A DNA stretch of 64,000 bases from contig NZ_JAAHBP010000011.1 of the NCBI RefSeq assembly GCF_023184515.1, forward strand, positions 151,735-215,734. The letters run 5' to 3'. Of this stretch, positions 17,375-25,425 are shown one piece after another. The position numbers and the translations under genes were made by a program. Position 1 is the stretch's first letter. Each line of letters starts with the position of its first letter. The stretch comes from Streptomyces sp. D2-8. Its GTDB lineage: Bacteria > Actinomycetota > Actinomycetes > Streptomycetales > Streptomycetaceae. The notes under the pieces were generated by a model that did not search any database, was not told the DNA's origin, and saw only the letters and a list, made by a program, of their open reading frames with translations.

Positions 17375-18046
17375 TCAGGATGTCATGGGGGTCGCGGAAG
17401 CGGGTGGCCGTTTCGGCAGGTCCTTGAGGGTGTCGAGGGTGCGGTCGACCAGTTCCGGCAGGTCGTCCCGGAAGTCCCGTTCGACCCAGTAGATCATCGC
17501 CTCCAGCAGGGCGCCCATCAGTCCCATCGCGTACACCCGCACTTCGAGCTCGTCCTGGTCGCGTCCGGTGCGCTCCGCCAGCGCCCGGCACAGCAGGCGC
17601 CCGGTGACGGACATGCTCTCCATCATCCGCGCGCGCAGCACGGGCACCTCGACCATCAGCCGGATGCGCAGGATCATCTCGTCCTGCTCGGAGTCCGCGG
17701 TCTCGGCGAGGGCCATGGTCATTCCCTGGCGGATCGACCAGCGCAGCGACTCCAGGACGGGTTCGTCCCGGGGCCGTGCCCGCAGCAGTTCCTCCACCAA
17801 GGGGTCGTACTCGTCCGTCAGGACGATGTCCTCCTTGGTGGGGAAGTAGCGGAAGACGGTGCTCGGCGAGACTTCGGCGCGCTCCGCGATCTGCTCGACC
17901 GTGGTGGTCTCGTACCCCTGCTCCTTGATCAAGGCGTACGTGGCGTCCCTGATCGCGATCCGCGTCTTGATCTTCTTGCGTTCCCGCAGGCCCAGATGGC
18001 GCGCGGCCTCGGGAACAGGGGTCCGTGCCGTGGTCATACGGCTCAT
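17375..18046 (-). CDS. TetR-family repressor of the adjacent MFS exporter
   Basis: The 223-residue protein has a canonical TetR helix-turn-helix (residues about 24-70: IRDATYALIKEQGYETTTVEQIAERAEVSPSTVFRYFPTKED) and a helical ligand-binding domain. Its ATG overlaps the stop of the MFS gene by 4 bp (ATGA), so it is translated with the exporter. It most likely represses the operon promoter through the palindrome at 19817-19831. The inducer is not predictable from sequence. Confidence 0.9.
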   Translation of the reverse strand: MSRMTTARTPVPEAARHLGLRERKKIKTRIAIRDATYALIKEQGYETTTVEQIAERAEVSPSTVFRYFPTKEDIVLTDEYDPLVEELLRARPRDEPVLESLRWSIRQGMTMALAETADSEQDEMILRIRLMVEVPVLRARMMESMSVTGRLLCRALAERTGRDQDELEVRVYAMGLMGALLEAMIYWVERDFRDDLPELVDRTLDTLKDLPKRPPASATPMTS

Positions 18047-19812
18047 TGTCGGTCATCGGCCTCCAGCCGGGCCACGTCCGCGTCCGGGGCCGCCTCGGCC
18101 TGCGGCTTCCTGGGCCCCCCGGCCCCTCCGGCCCCGGGCCCGCCGGGCCTCCCGGGCCTCCCGGGCTCTCCGGGCTTCCCGGCCTCTCTGGTCTCCCTGG
18201 CCCCTCCGGCTTCCCCGGGTCCGCCGAGCCCCCCGGGTCCGCCGAGCCCCCCGGGTCCGCCGAGCCCCCCGGGTCCGCCGAGCCCCCCGGGCTGTCCGGC
18301 CTGCGCGGCGGTCCGCGGGTTGGGCAGCAGCAGTGCCGTCAGCGCCGCCGTCACCAGGGCCGCGATGCCGCAGACCACGAGGACCGTGGACATGCCGTCC
18401 ACATACGCGGCGTCGGCGGAGCGGGCGAGCGCCGGCAGCCCCAGTCGCTCGGCCACGGCGTGGGCGCCGCTGAGCGAGTCGCGTGCCGCGTCCGCCGCCC
18501 CCTGGGACAGTCCGGCGGTGTCGAGCCGGTCGTGGTAGGCGCCCGCGACGAGGCTGCCGAGCAGCGCGATGCCGATGGCGCCGCCCACCTGGCGCAGCGT
18601 CATCAGCAGTCCGGAGCCGCTGCCCGCCTCCTCGGCGGGGATGTCGCCGAGCGCCGCGTCCATCGCGGGCACCATCGCCAGGCCGAAGCCCAGGCCCGCG
18701 ATCGTCAGCCACAGGGCGGTGAATCCGTAGCCGGAGCCGGGCTCCGTGCGGGAGCCGAGCAGCGCGGCGAAGCACAGCACCACCAGACCCGTGGTGACCA
18801 CCGGGCGCGGTCCCGTGCGCCGCACCAGCAGGGTGCTCAGCCGTGCGGAGACCATCAGCCCGCCCATCATCGGCAGCAGCCGCAGCCCGGTGCCGAAGGC
18901 GTCGCTGCCGCCGACCTCCTGCAGATACGTGGGCAGCATGAACAGCAGCCCGGAGAAGACGAACGTGCCGAGCGTCGCCGCCAGGCTGTTGAACAGGAAC
19001 CCCCGGTGGCCGAGCAGTTTCAGGTCCAGCATGGGCCGCACCGCGCGGCGCTCCCGTGCGACGAGGGTGGTGAGCAGCACGGCGGACACCGCGAACGAGC
19101 CGAGCACCGGGCCGCTGCCCCAGCCGCGCTCGGGCGCCTCGATGATGCCGAAGACCAGGGCACCCAGCCCCAGCGCGCTGGAGGTGGTCGACAGGGCGTC
19201 CACCCGGGGCGAGGAGGGGTCGCGGGACTCGGGCAGCAGGAGCAGACAGGCGGCGATGCCGATCGCGGCCATGGGGATGTTGATCAGGAAGATCGAGCCC
19301 CACCAGTAGTGGTCCAGCAGCAGCCCGCCGATCAGCGGCCCGAGCGGCATCCCCGCGGCCATGGACGCGGTGACGGCGGCGACGGCCTTGCCGCGTTCCT
19401 CCTCGCCGAACATCGACGGCAGCACGGACAGGCCGAGCGGAATCACCAGCGCGGCGCCGAGACCCATCAGGGAGCGCGCCGCGATCACCAGCTCCGGGGT
19501 GTCGACCAGCGTGCCGGCCAGCGACCCGGCGAGGAACACCCCCAGGCCCGTGACCAGCATCCGGCGCCGCCCGAACCGGTCGCCGAGCAGTCCGGCGGGC
19601 AGCATCAGCGCCGCGAACACGACGACGTAGGAGTCGACGATCCACTGCAGTTCGCCGGTGGTCGCGCCCAGCTGCGCGGCCATCGTCGGCAGCGCCACGT
19701 TGAGGATCGTCAGATCGAATCCCAGCGCGAGCATGCTCGCGACGAGGGCGCCGAGCGCCCACCAGCGGCGGGGATCCCCGCGCCCGGAGTCCTGCTGAGT
19801 GACAGTAGCCAT
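18043..19812 (-). CDS. MFS drug exporter (EmrB/QacA type, 14 helices) with collagen-like tail
   Basis: The first ~490 residues are a DHA2-type exporter: motif A (GDRFGRRRML), motif C-like GMPLGPLIGGLL and WIVDSYVVVFAALMLPAG in the second helix region. The last ~100 residues are a Gly/Pro-rich, charged cytoplasmic tail with GGLGGP repeats coded by an 18-bp minisatellite, then GKPGEPGRPGRPGGPG and a normal C-terminus. Exporters of this family usually end soon after helix 14, so the tail is an addition. No ribosome site precedes the ATG at 19812; a promoter placed so that transcription starts at or next to the ATG suggests a leaderless message. Operon: exporter then repressor. Confidence 0.9.
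   Translation of the reverse strand: MATVTQQDSGRGDPRRWWALGALVASMLALGFDLTILNVALPTMAAQLGATTGELQWIVDSYVVVFAALMLPAGLLGDRFGRRRMLVTGLGVFLAGSLAGTLVDTPELVIAARSLMGLGAALVIPLGLSVLPSMFGEEERGKAVAAVTASMAAGMPLGPLIGGLLLDHYWWGSIFLINIPMAAIGIAACLLLLPESRDPSSPRVDALSTTSSALGLGALVFGIIEAPERGWGSGPVLGSFAVSAVLLTTLVARERRAVRPMLDLKLLGHRGFLFNSLAATLGTFVFSGLLFMLPTYLQEVGGSDAFGTGLRLLPMMGGLMVSARLSTLLVRRTGPRPVVTTGLVVLCFAALLGSRTEPGSGYGFTALWLTIAGLGFGLAMVPAMDAALGDIPAEEAGSGSGLLMTLRQVGGAIGIALLGSLVAGAYHDRLDTAGLSQGAADAARDSLSGAHAVAERLGLPALARSADAAYVDGMSTVLVVCGIAALVTAALTALLLPNPRTAAQAGQPGGLGGPGGLGGPGGLGGPGGLGGPGEAGGARETREAGKPGEPGRPGRPGGPGAGGAGGPRKPQAEAAPDADVARLEADDRQ
18217..18288. repeat. 18-bp minisatellite, four perfect copies
   Basis: Unit GGGTCCGCCGAGCCCCCC on the plus strand, in frame with the exporter tail, where each copy encodes GGLGGP. 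Neighbouring sequence on both sides is a degenerate form of the same pattern, consistent with expansion by slippage. Confidence 0.95.
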
Positions 19813-19849
19813 GAAATGAGAGTTACTCTCAAAAGAGTCTCACTGTCAA
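19813..19849 (-). promoter_or_regulatory. Promoter and TetR-type operator of the MFS-tetR operon
   Basis: On the minus strand TTGACA (19849-19844) is followed after 18 bases by TAACTC (19825-19820), which would place the start of transcription at or one base before the ATG at 19812. The 15-bp perfect palindrome TGAGAGTTACTCTCA (19817-19831) covers the -10 element, and a second half (AGAGTCTCACT, 19834-19844) fills the spacer. This is the arrangement of an autoregulated TetR operator. Confidence 0.6.
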
Positions 19850-19884
19850 CGTGTGGGCACAGGAGACGTGTGCGCACATGAGAA

Positions 19885-19913
19885 AGGGCCACGGCGCGGA
19901 AAGCCGTGGCCCT
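19885..19913 (-). terminator. Terminator of the hemolysin III gene
   Basis: An 11-bp perfect stem (AGGGCCACGGC / GCCGTGGCCCT) with a 7-nt loop, 17 bases after the hemolysin III stop. Confidence 0.8.
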
Positions 19914-19930
19914 GTGCTGTGCGGCAGCTG

Positions 19931-20644
19931 TCACCCGTGCTGGTAGGCCACCAGCGAGATCCCCACGTAGTGCGCGATGAAGGCCGCCAGGGTGAAGGAG
20001 TGGAACACCTCGTGGAAGCCGAACCAGCGCGGTGACGGGTTCGGTCGCTTGATTCCGTAGACCACGCCGCCCGCGCTGTAGAGCAGGCCGCCGACGATGA
20101 CCAGGACGAGGACGGCGATACCGCCGGTCCGCATGAAGTCCGGCAGGTAGAAGACGGCCGCCCAGCCCATCGCGATGTAGCAGGGCGTGTAGAGCCAGCG
20201 CGGGGCGCCGACCCAGAAGACGCGGAAGAGGATGCCGGCCAGGGCCGCGGCCCAGATGCCCCACAGCAGCCACTGACCCTTGGCGCCGGGGAGCAGCAGC
20301 ATGGTCAGCGGGGTGTAGGTGCCCGCGATGATCAGGAAGATGTTGGCGTGGTCCAGCCGGCGCAGGACGCCGTCCATGCGCGGGCTCCAGTTGCCCCGGT
20401 GGTACAGCGCGCTCACGCCGAACAGCAGGCATGCCGTCAGAGCGAAGATGCCGCAGGCGATGCGTCCTCTGGAGGTGTCGGCGAGGGCGGTCAGCGCCAG
20501 GCCCGCGACCAGAACGGCCGGGAACATGCCGAGGTGCAGCCAGCCGCGCAGTTTCGGCTTCACCGGGTGAGGCAGGGAGAGCGCCTGCGGACCGTGGCCG
20601 TCGGCCGCCGAGTCGGTGGGCGCGTCGGGGACGAACGCAGTCAT
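19931..20644 (-). CDS. Hemolysin III / TrhA (PAQR-like) family membrane protein
   Basis: The 237-residue protein has seven predicted membrane helices and the family's metal-site motifs: SALYHRG (about 78-84), LDHANIFLIIAGTYTP (about 96-111) and GFHEVFHSFTL (about 213-223). TrhA proteins are PAQR-superfamily membrane proteins linked to membrane lipid homeostasis; the hemolysin name is historical. Monocistronic with its own terminator. A 12-bp palindrome (TACGGAACCGTA, 20659-20670) upstream may be an operator. Confidence 0.92.
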   Translation of the reverse strand: MTAFVPDAPTDSAADGHGPQALSLPHPVKPKLRGWLHLGMFPAVLVAGLALTALADTSRGRIACGIFALTACLLFGVSALYHRGNWSPRMDGVLRRLDHANIFLIIAGTYTPLTMLLLPGAKGQWLLWGIWAAALAGILFRVFWVGAPRWLYTPCYIAMGWAAVFYLPDFMRTGGIAVLVLVIVGGLLYSAGGVVYGIKRPNPSPRWFGFHEVFHSFTLAAFIAHYVGISLVAYQHG

Positions 20645-20971
20645 GGGCGAATGGTAGCTACGGAACCGTAAGTGACGTATCAGTGCCGCGGATTGTCAGG
20701 CGAAGAGTGGCCATCCTCTCATCGCGATCCGGCGATGGTTACGCAAACGGATGGTCAGGTGAACGCAACGTGCACGCAAAGCGGGCGCCAGAAACCGTGG
20801 CGAGCCTCACGTTGCTCACCTGTGCGCTCCTCTGGACAGATGGGCGCGTACGTCGGATGATCAAATGAGTGCGGTCGGCACCGGATGAGCGCCAAGATCC
20901 ACCCTGAAGCATCCGGGTCGCAGCCCCCACGGGGCCTCCACATCACAAAAAACCCTCATTTAGGAGCAATC
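20645..20971. promoter_or_regulatory. 327-bp divergent promoter region of hemolysin III gene and pckG
   Basis: No gene is supported here. It holds the palindrome TACGGAACCGTA (20659-20670) close to the hemolysin III start, and the ribosome site TTTAGGAGCAATC just before the pckG GTG. An ATG at 20885 is open into pckG, but the 29 extra residues do not match the family. Confidence 0.6.
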
Positions 20972-22801
20972 GTGGCGCGCGACATCGCGGCTCCCACCGT
21001 CCCCACCAACCATCAGGGGCTGATCTCGTGGGTCAACGAGATCGCTGAACTGACGCAGCCGGACAGCGTGGTCTGGTGTGACGGATCCGAGGCCGAGTAC
21101 GAGCGACTGTGCGAGGAGCTCGTCGAGAAGGGCACCTTCCGCAAACTCGACCCGATCAAGCGCCCCCACTCCTACTACGCGGCCTCCGACCCCACCGACG
21201 TCGCCCGCGTGGAGGACCGGACCTTCATCTGCTCCGAGAAGGAGGCGGACGCCGGCCCGACCAACCACTGGAAGGCCCCCGCCGAGATGCGGGAGATCTT
21301 CCGGGGCGCCGGGGGAGAGGGCGGCCTGTTCCGCGGCTCGATGCGTGGCCGGACCATGTACGTCGTGCCCTTCTGCATGGGCCCCCTCGGCTCGCCGCTG
21401 TCCGCGCTCGGCGTGGAGATCACCGACTCCGCCTACGTCGCCGTCTCGATGCGCACCATGACGCGCATGGGCCAGGCCGTCCTGGACGAGCTCGGCACCG
21501 ACGGCTTCTTCGTCAAGGCCGTCCACACCCTGGGCGCCCCGCTGGAGCCCGGCCAGGCCGACGTCCCCTGGCCCTGCAACCAGACCAAATACATCTCGCA
21601 CTTCCCCGAGGACCGCGAGATCTGGTCCTACGGCTCCGGCTACGGCGGCAACGCCCTGCTCGGCAAGAAGTGCTACGCCCTGCGCATCGCCTCCGTCATG
21701 GCCCGTGACGAGGGCTGGCTCGCCGAGCACATGCTCGTGCTCAAGCTGACCCCGCCGCGCGGCGAGGCCAAGTACGTCGCCGCGGCCTTCCCGAGCGCCT
21801 GCGGCAAGACCAACCTCGCCATGCTGGAGCCGACCGTCCCCGGCTGGACGGTCGAGACCATCGGCGACGACATCGCCTGGATGCGCTTCGGCGAGGACGG
21901 CCGCCTCTACGCCATCAACCCCGAGGCCGGCTTCTTCGGCGTCGCGCCCGGCACCGGCGAGCACACCAACGCCAACGCCATGAAGACGCTGTGGGGCAAC
22001 TCGGTCTTCACCAACGTCGCCCTCACCGACGACAACGACATCTGGTGGGAGGGCATGACGGAGGAGACCCCGGCCCACCTGACGGACTGGAAGGGCAACG
22101 ACTGGACGCCCGAGTCCGGCGTCCCGGCCGCCCACCCCAACGCCCGCTTCACCGTCCCGGCCTCGCAGTGCCCGATCATCGCGCCCGAGTGGGAGGACCC
22201 CAAGGGCGTGCCGATCTCGGCGATCCTCTTCGGCGGCCGCCGCGCCACCGCCGTACCGCTGGTGACGGAGTCCTTCGACTGGAACCACGGCGTGTTCCTC
22301 GGCGCCAACGTGGCCTCCGAGAAGACCGCCGCCGCCGAGGGCAAGGTCGGCGAGCTGCGCCGCGACCCGTTCGCGATGCTGCCGTTCTGCGGCTACAACA
22401 TGGGCGACTACATGGCCCACTGGGTCGACGTGGCCAAGGACAAGGACCAGTCCAAGCTGCCGAAGATCTACTACGTCAACTGGTTCCGCAAGGACGACCA
22501 GGGCAAGTTCGTCTGGCCCGGCTTCGGCGAGAACTCCCGGGTCCTGAAGTGGATCGTGGAGCGCCTGGAGGGCACGGGCGAGGGCGTCGAGACGCCGATC
22601 GGCATCCTGCCGACCAAGGACGCCCTCGACACCGACGGCCTGGAACTGGCCGACTCCGACCTGGAGTTCCTGCTCACGGTCGACAAGGAGGTCTGGCGCG
22701 AGGAGGCCGCCCTGGTCCCCGAGCACCTCAACACCTTCGGCGACCACACGCCCAAGGAGCTGTGGGACCAGTACCGCGCGCTGGTGGAGCGCCTGGGCTG
22801 A
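20972..22801 (+). CDS. pckG: Phosphoenolpyruvate carboxykinase (GTP)
   Basis: Converts oxaloacetate and GTP to phosphoenolpyruvate, GDP and CO2, the entry to gluconeogenesis. The 609-residue length is typical of GTP-dependent PEPCK. Visible motifs are the kinase-1 P-loop FPSACGKTNL (residues 273-282, with the hyper-reactive Cys), GDDIAWM (298-304) and the PHSYYAASDP substrate region. The GTG at 20972 follows TAGGAGCAATC. Monocistronic in appearance, with an inverted repeat after the stop. Confidence 0.97.
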   Translation: MARDIAAPTVPTNHQGLISWVNEIAELTQPDSVVWCDGSEAEYERLCEELVEKGTFRKLDPIKRPHSYYAASDPTDVARVEDRTFICSEKEADAGPTNHWKAPAEMREIFRGAGGEGGLFRGSMRGRTMYVVPFCMGPLGSPLSALGVEITDSAYVAVSMRTMTRMGQAVLDELGTDGFFVKAVHTLGAPLEPGQADVPWPCNQTKYISHFPEDREIWSYGSGYGGNALLGKKCYALRIASVMARDEGWLAEHMLVLKLTPPRGEAKYVAAAFPSACGKTNLAMLEPTVPGWTVETIGDDIAWMRFGEDGRLYAINPEAGFFGVAPGTGEHTNANAMKTLWGNSVFTNVALTDDNDIWWEGMTEETPAHLTDWKGNDWTPESGVPAAHPNARFTVPASQCPIIAPEWEDPKGVPISAILFGGRRATAVPLVTESFDWNHGVFLGANVASEKTAAAEGKVGELRRDPFAMLPFCGYNMGDYMAHWVDVAKDKDQSKLPKIYYVNWFRKDDQGKFVWPGFGENSRVLKWIVERLEGTGEGVETPIGILPTKDALDTDGLELADSDLEFLLTVDKEVWREEAALVPEHLNTFGDHTPKELWDQYRALVERLG

Positions 22802-22817
22802 GCCCCACCCCCGAGCT

Positions 22818-22879
22818 CCGCGGCCGGTCGGGACCGGGATGTGCCCTGACCAGCGATCGTCACGTCTGACCGGCCGCGG
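22818..22879. terminator. Long inverted repeat after pckG
   Basis: CCGCGGCCGGTC (22818-22829) and GACCGGCCGCGG (22868-22879) are perfect complements separated by 38 bases, so it is probably a stem with an internal structure ending the pckG transcript. The 130 bases beyond it show nothing clear. Confidence 0.5.
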
Positions 22880-23008
22880 AACGCATTGGCGGGGCCCCGC
22901 ACAACGGCGTGCCGGGTGCCGAGCCCGTCGCCGTCCCCCGTCCGCCCCGACGGGGCACGACGGTGACGGGCTCACCCCGCCGACTTCGGCACGGCCCGCC
23001 CAGCGGGC

Positions 23009-23476
23009 TCACGAACGTGCCGATGGATGACCGAGCGCTCCGGCCGACGGACTACGTCGACCGGGGCGCTCGGGCGTTTCCGGGGTGCCGGCGGCGGTGA
23101 CGGCGACGGCTTCGGCGTCGGTGAACAGTTCGCACCACACCGTCTTGCGGCCGGCCTCCTGCTCCACGCCCCACCGCAGGGCCAGCGCGTCGAGCAGCGC
23201 CAGTCCTCGGCCGGATTCCGCCTCGGCCCCGGCCGCTGCGACCAGGACGGGCAGGGCCCGGGGGTCGGGATCGGTGACCCCCAGCCGGAGCAGCCCGCCG
23301 TCCCGCCACACCCGGACCGTGACGGGGACGCCCTCCCCGACGTGCCGGATGACGTTCGTGACGAGTTCGCTCGCGCAGAGCTGCACGTCGATCCCGTGCG
23401 AGCGCAGTGCCCGCCGCACGCCGGACACCCCGGCCGGTGTCGCGAGCAACTCCAGCGTCAGCGCCGGCGGCATCAC
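23009..23476 (-). CDS. RsbW-like ATP-binding (HATPase_c) regulatory protein
   Basis: A 155-residue GHKL-fold protein of the anti-sigma/RsbW type, with the N-box ASELVTNVIRHVG (about 35-47), the DPDP/G1 region (LGVTDPDPRALPV) and the G2 loop GRGLALLDALA. The C-terminus is a short Pro/Arg-rich tail. In Streptomyces such genes accompany XRE/DUF397 loci; the target could be a sigma factor or the adjacent regulator. The GTG at 23476 overlaps the stop of the upstream small gene by 4 bp; an ATG follows immediately at 23473. Confidence 0.85.
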   Translation of the reverse strand: MMPPALTLELLATPAGVSGVRRALRSHGIDVQLCASELVTNVIRHVGEGVPVTVRVWRDGGLLRLGVTDPDPRALPVLVAAAGAEAESGRGLALLDALALRWGVEQEAGRKTVWCELFTDAEAVAVTAAGTPETPERPGRRSPSAGALGHPSARS

Positions 23477-23676
23477 GCGGGCCCCTTGCGCAGGGCCGTG
23501 GTCAGCGCCCGTGCGGTGAGGAGATTGCAGTTGCCGAGCGCGACCAGCGGCCGCGTGGGGCAGCGGGAGGCGTAGGCCGGGAGGTCGACGCCGAGGGACG
23601 GCAGGGTGATGCCGTGTGCGGCGAGCGCGGCTCGCAACTCCTCGACGCAGACGTCGGCTTCGGTGGGGCTGTGCAT
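23473..23676 (-). CDS. Small protein of the WhiJ/XRE-ATPase loci
   Basis: A 67-residue protein (start ATG 23676, GGAAGG upstream) with a helical first half (VEELRAALAAHGITLPSLGVD) and the motif RPLVALGNCNLLTARALTTALRKG. I know this type only as the small conserved partner of RsbW-like ATPases in streptomycete regulatory loci. It overlaps the ATPase gene by 4 bp, so the two are almost certainly made together. Function unknown. Confidence 0.7.
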   Translation of the reverse strand: MHSPTEADVCVEELRAALAAHGITLPSLGVDLPAYASRCPTRPLVALGNCNLLTARALTTALRKGPA

Positions 23677-23832
23677 GGGTTCACACCTTCCAGTGCGCTG
23701 TGTGACGAACCGCTCACACTCTGCCGCCGACCGCCGTACCGTGACAGCCCATCGGCATCCCGCGCCTGATCTGCGCGTACGCGGTGCCGGGTTAGGTAGC
23801 GGGCGGTAACGGCACACCAAGGACGGTGAACG

Positions 23833-24687
23833 ATGGGGCAGCGCAAGGACATCGACGGTTCGACGGGCGTCCCGACCTTCTACGGCAGCGAGTTGCGCTG
23901 GAAGCGGGAGGAGGCGGGCCTGACCCTCCAGCAACTCGTCGAGGGCAGCTTCTACGGCCCGAGCCACCTCAGCGAGATCGAACGCGGCACGCGCCGGATG
24001 CCGGCGGAACTCGCCGAGCACGTGGACAAGGTGCTCGGCACGGACGGCTTCTTCCGGCGGCGGTGCGAGGACGTGCGGCGGGCGAAACGGCGGGGGCACG
24101 CGAGCTACTTCGAGCGGGTGCTGGAGGCTGAGCAGCACGCGGAGACCATCGAGGAGTGGTGTCCGACGCTGGTGCCGGGGTTGTTGCAGACGGAGGCGTA
24201 TGCGCGGGCGGTCACCCGCTCCGCGCATCCCCTGGCGCCTGACGAGGAGGTGGAGGAGAAGGTGACCGCCAGGCTGGCGCGGGCCCGGCTGTTCGAGGAC
24301 GACCACAAGACCCCGGAGTACTGGGTGATCCTGCACGAGTCGCTGCTGCGGCAGCCGATCCTGCCGCCGGACCAGAGCGCCGAACAGTGGGAGCGGATCG
24401 CGGAACTCGCGCGACGCCGCCGGATCGTTCCCCAGATCCTTCCGTGGAACTGCGGGGCGCATCCGCTCATGATGGGCATGGCGAAGGTCATGGCCTTCAC
24501 GGACGCTCCACCCCTGGTCTATCTGGAGTCCCAGTACAGCGGGGACACCATCGACGATCCGGCCCTCGTGAAGCAGTACCGCAAGGCATACGATCGGCTC
24601 AGGGCCGCCGCACTGCCCCCGGAGGCGTCCCTCGCCCTGATCGACCAAGCGGCTGAGGATGACGGAAATGGCGAACTACGCACCTGA
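23833..24687 (+). CDS. XRE-family regulator with DUF5753 (Scr1/WhiJ-like)
   Basis: The 284-residue protein has an N-terminal helix-turn-helix (about 15-70: LRWKREEAGLTLQQLVEGSFYGPSHLSEIERGTR) and the DUF5753 effector domain (about 95-280, with PGLLQTEAYARAV, PPLVYLESQYSG and the terminal YRKAYDRLRAAALPPEAS). These regulators work with DUF397 partners in developmental and antibiotic control (WhiJ, AbaA-like loci). It overlaps the downstream DUF397 gene and is divergent from the small gene/ATPase pair, making a four-gene module. Confidence 0.93.
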   Translation: MGQRKDIDGSTGVPTFYGSELRWKREEAGLTLQQLVEGSFYGPSHLSEIERGTRRMPAELAEHVDKVLGTDGFFRRRCEDVRRAKRRGHASYFERVLEAEQHAETIEEWCPTLVPGLLQTEAYARAVTRSAHPLAPDEEVEEKVTARLARARLFEDDHKTPEYWVILHESLLRQPILPPDQSAEQWERIAELARRRRIVPQILPWNCGAHPLMMGMAKVMAFTDAPPLVYLESQYSGDTIDDPALVKQYRKAYDRLRAAALPPEASLALIDQAAEDDGNGELRT

Positions 24688-24946
24688 CTTGCGCACGGCC
24701 GTCTGGCGCAAGAGCAGCTACAGCAATGGAACGGGCGGCGACTGCGTGGAGGTAGCCGAAGAAGCGTTCCCCGGCGCCGCCCGCTGGCGCAAGAGCACCT
24801 ACAGCAACGGCGACGGCGGCGACTGCGTCGAGGTGTGCGACGCCCACACCGCCGTCGTCCCCGTCCGCGACTCCAAGGTCCCCCACGGCCCGGTCCTCAC
24901 CATCACGGCCCCGGCCTGGACGTCGTTCGTCGCCTCCCTCAAGTGA
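24668..24946 (+). CDS. DUF397 protein with tandem duplicated core
   Basis: About 92 residues. The DUF397 signature WRKSSYSNGTGGDCVEV occurs twice (WRKSSYSNG.. and WRKSTYSNG..), about 26 residues apart; most family members have one copy in ~60-70 residues. The C-terminal part (VRDSKVPHGPVLTITAPAWTSFVASL) is standard. Start ATG 24668 is favoured (GAGG nine bases upstream); ATG 24659 is too close to that site. It overlaps the XRE gene by 20 bp. Confidence 0.88.
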   Translation: MANYAPDLRTAVWRKSSYSNGTGGDCVEVAEEAFPGAARWRKSTYSNGDGGDCVEVCDAHTAVVPVRDSKVPHGPVLTITAPAWTSFVASLK

Positions 24947-25214
24947 TCCGGGGTCAGTGCTGGTTCACCGGAAAGACAGCCGCCGGGTCGCAACGCTTCG
25001 GGCAGGCCAGCAGGTAGACCTCGTTTCGTCCGGCCCGTTCCGCTGTCCGGTCCACTGCCTGCCGACCTGCGACAGCGGGCCTGCCCTCTTCCGGGCACCA
25101 CGACGGCCACGCCACGCTGTGCCCGGTCGCGGGGGCTGCCCAGGTCGTTCCCGCGTGACTCCCAGGAGGCGGACCCGGGTGCGGGTACCCGACGGCCCTC
25201 ACTGAGGGGCCGTA
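24947..25214. other. Gap with no supported gene
   Basis: This holds the trailer of the DUF397 gene and GC-rich sequence up to the first copy of a direct repeat. Short open frames in it have no recognisable features, and I see no tRNA. Confidence 0.5.
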
Positions 25215-25291
25215 GCGCCCGGTCCCCGCGTCGCTGCGGGTGCGCGCGGACCGGGGCCGTCCAGGGAGCCCTGGGGGCTCAGCGGGACGCG
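25215..25291. repeat. Direct repeat copy A (left border of a 5.8-kb island), contains hairpin
   Basis: 77 bp that match 31011-31089 with a few substitutions and one 2-nt indel. It includes a terminator-like hairpin (CCCGGTCCCCGCG ... CGCGCGGACCGGG), imperfect here and perfect in copy B. Copy B overlaps the 3' end of a conserved gene, so copy A may be a duplicate of that gene end. The 134 bases from here to the ABC permease stop are otherwise empty. Confidence 0.85.
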
Positions 25292-25425
25292 GCGTCCGCA
25301 GGGCACCTTTCCGGGCCGCCCGCAGCCCAGGACCTTGTCCGACGGAGGCCGGTGAGTGGTCGGCTCGGCTTGTCAGGTGCGGAGCAAGCCGAGCCGGTGA
25401 ACCGCGAGCAGCCGAGTGCACGTGG

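Noticed and set aside
18217..18288. Repeats considered as a CRISPR array
   Set aside because: Units are contiguous 18-bp copies without spacers and in frame with a coding sequence.
20885..20971. Longer N-terminus for pckG
   Set aside because: The extra 29 residues lack family similarity, and TAGGAG precedes the GTG at 20972.
25090..25210. Possible tRNA-like or structured RNA in GC-rich sequence
   Set aside because: No TTCRANY loop or acceptor pairing found; only ordinary GC-rich short pairings.
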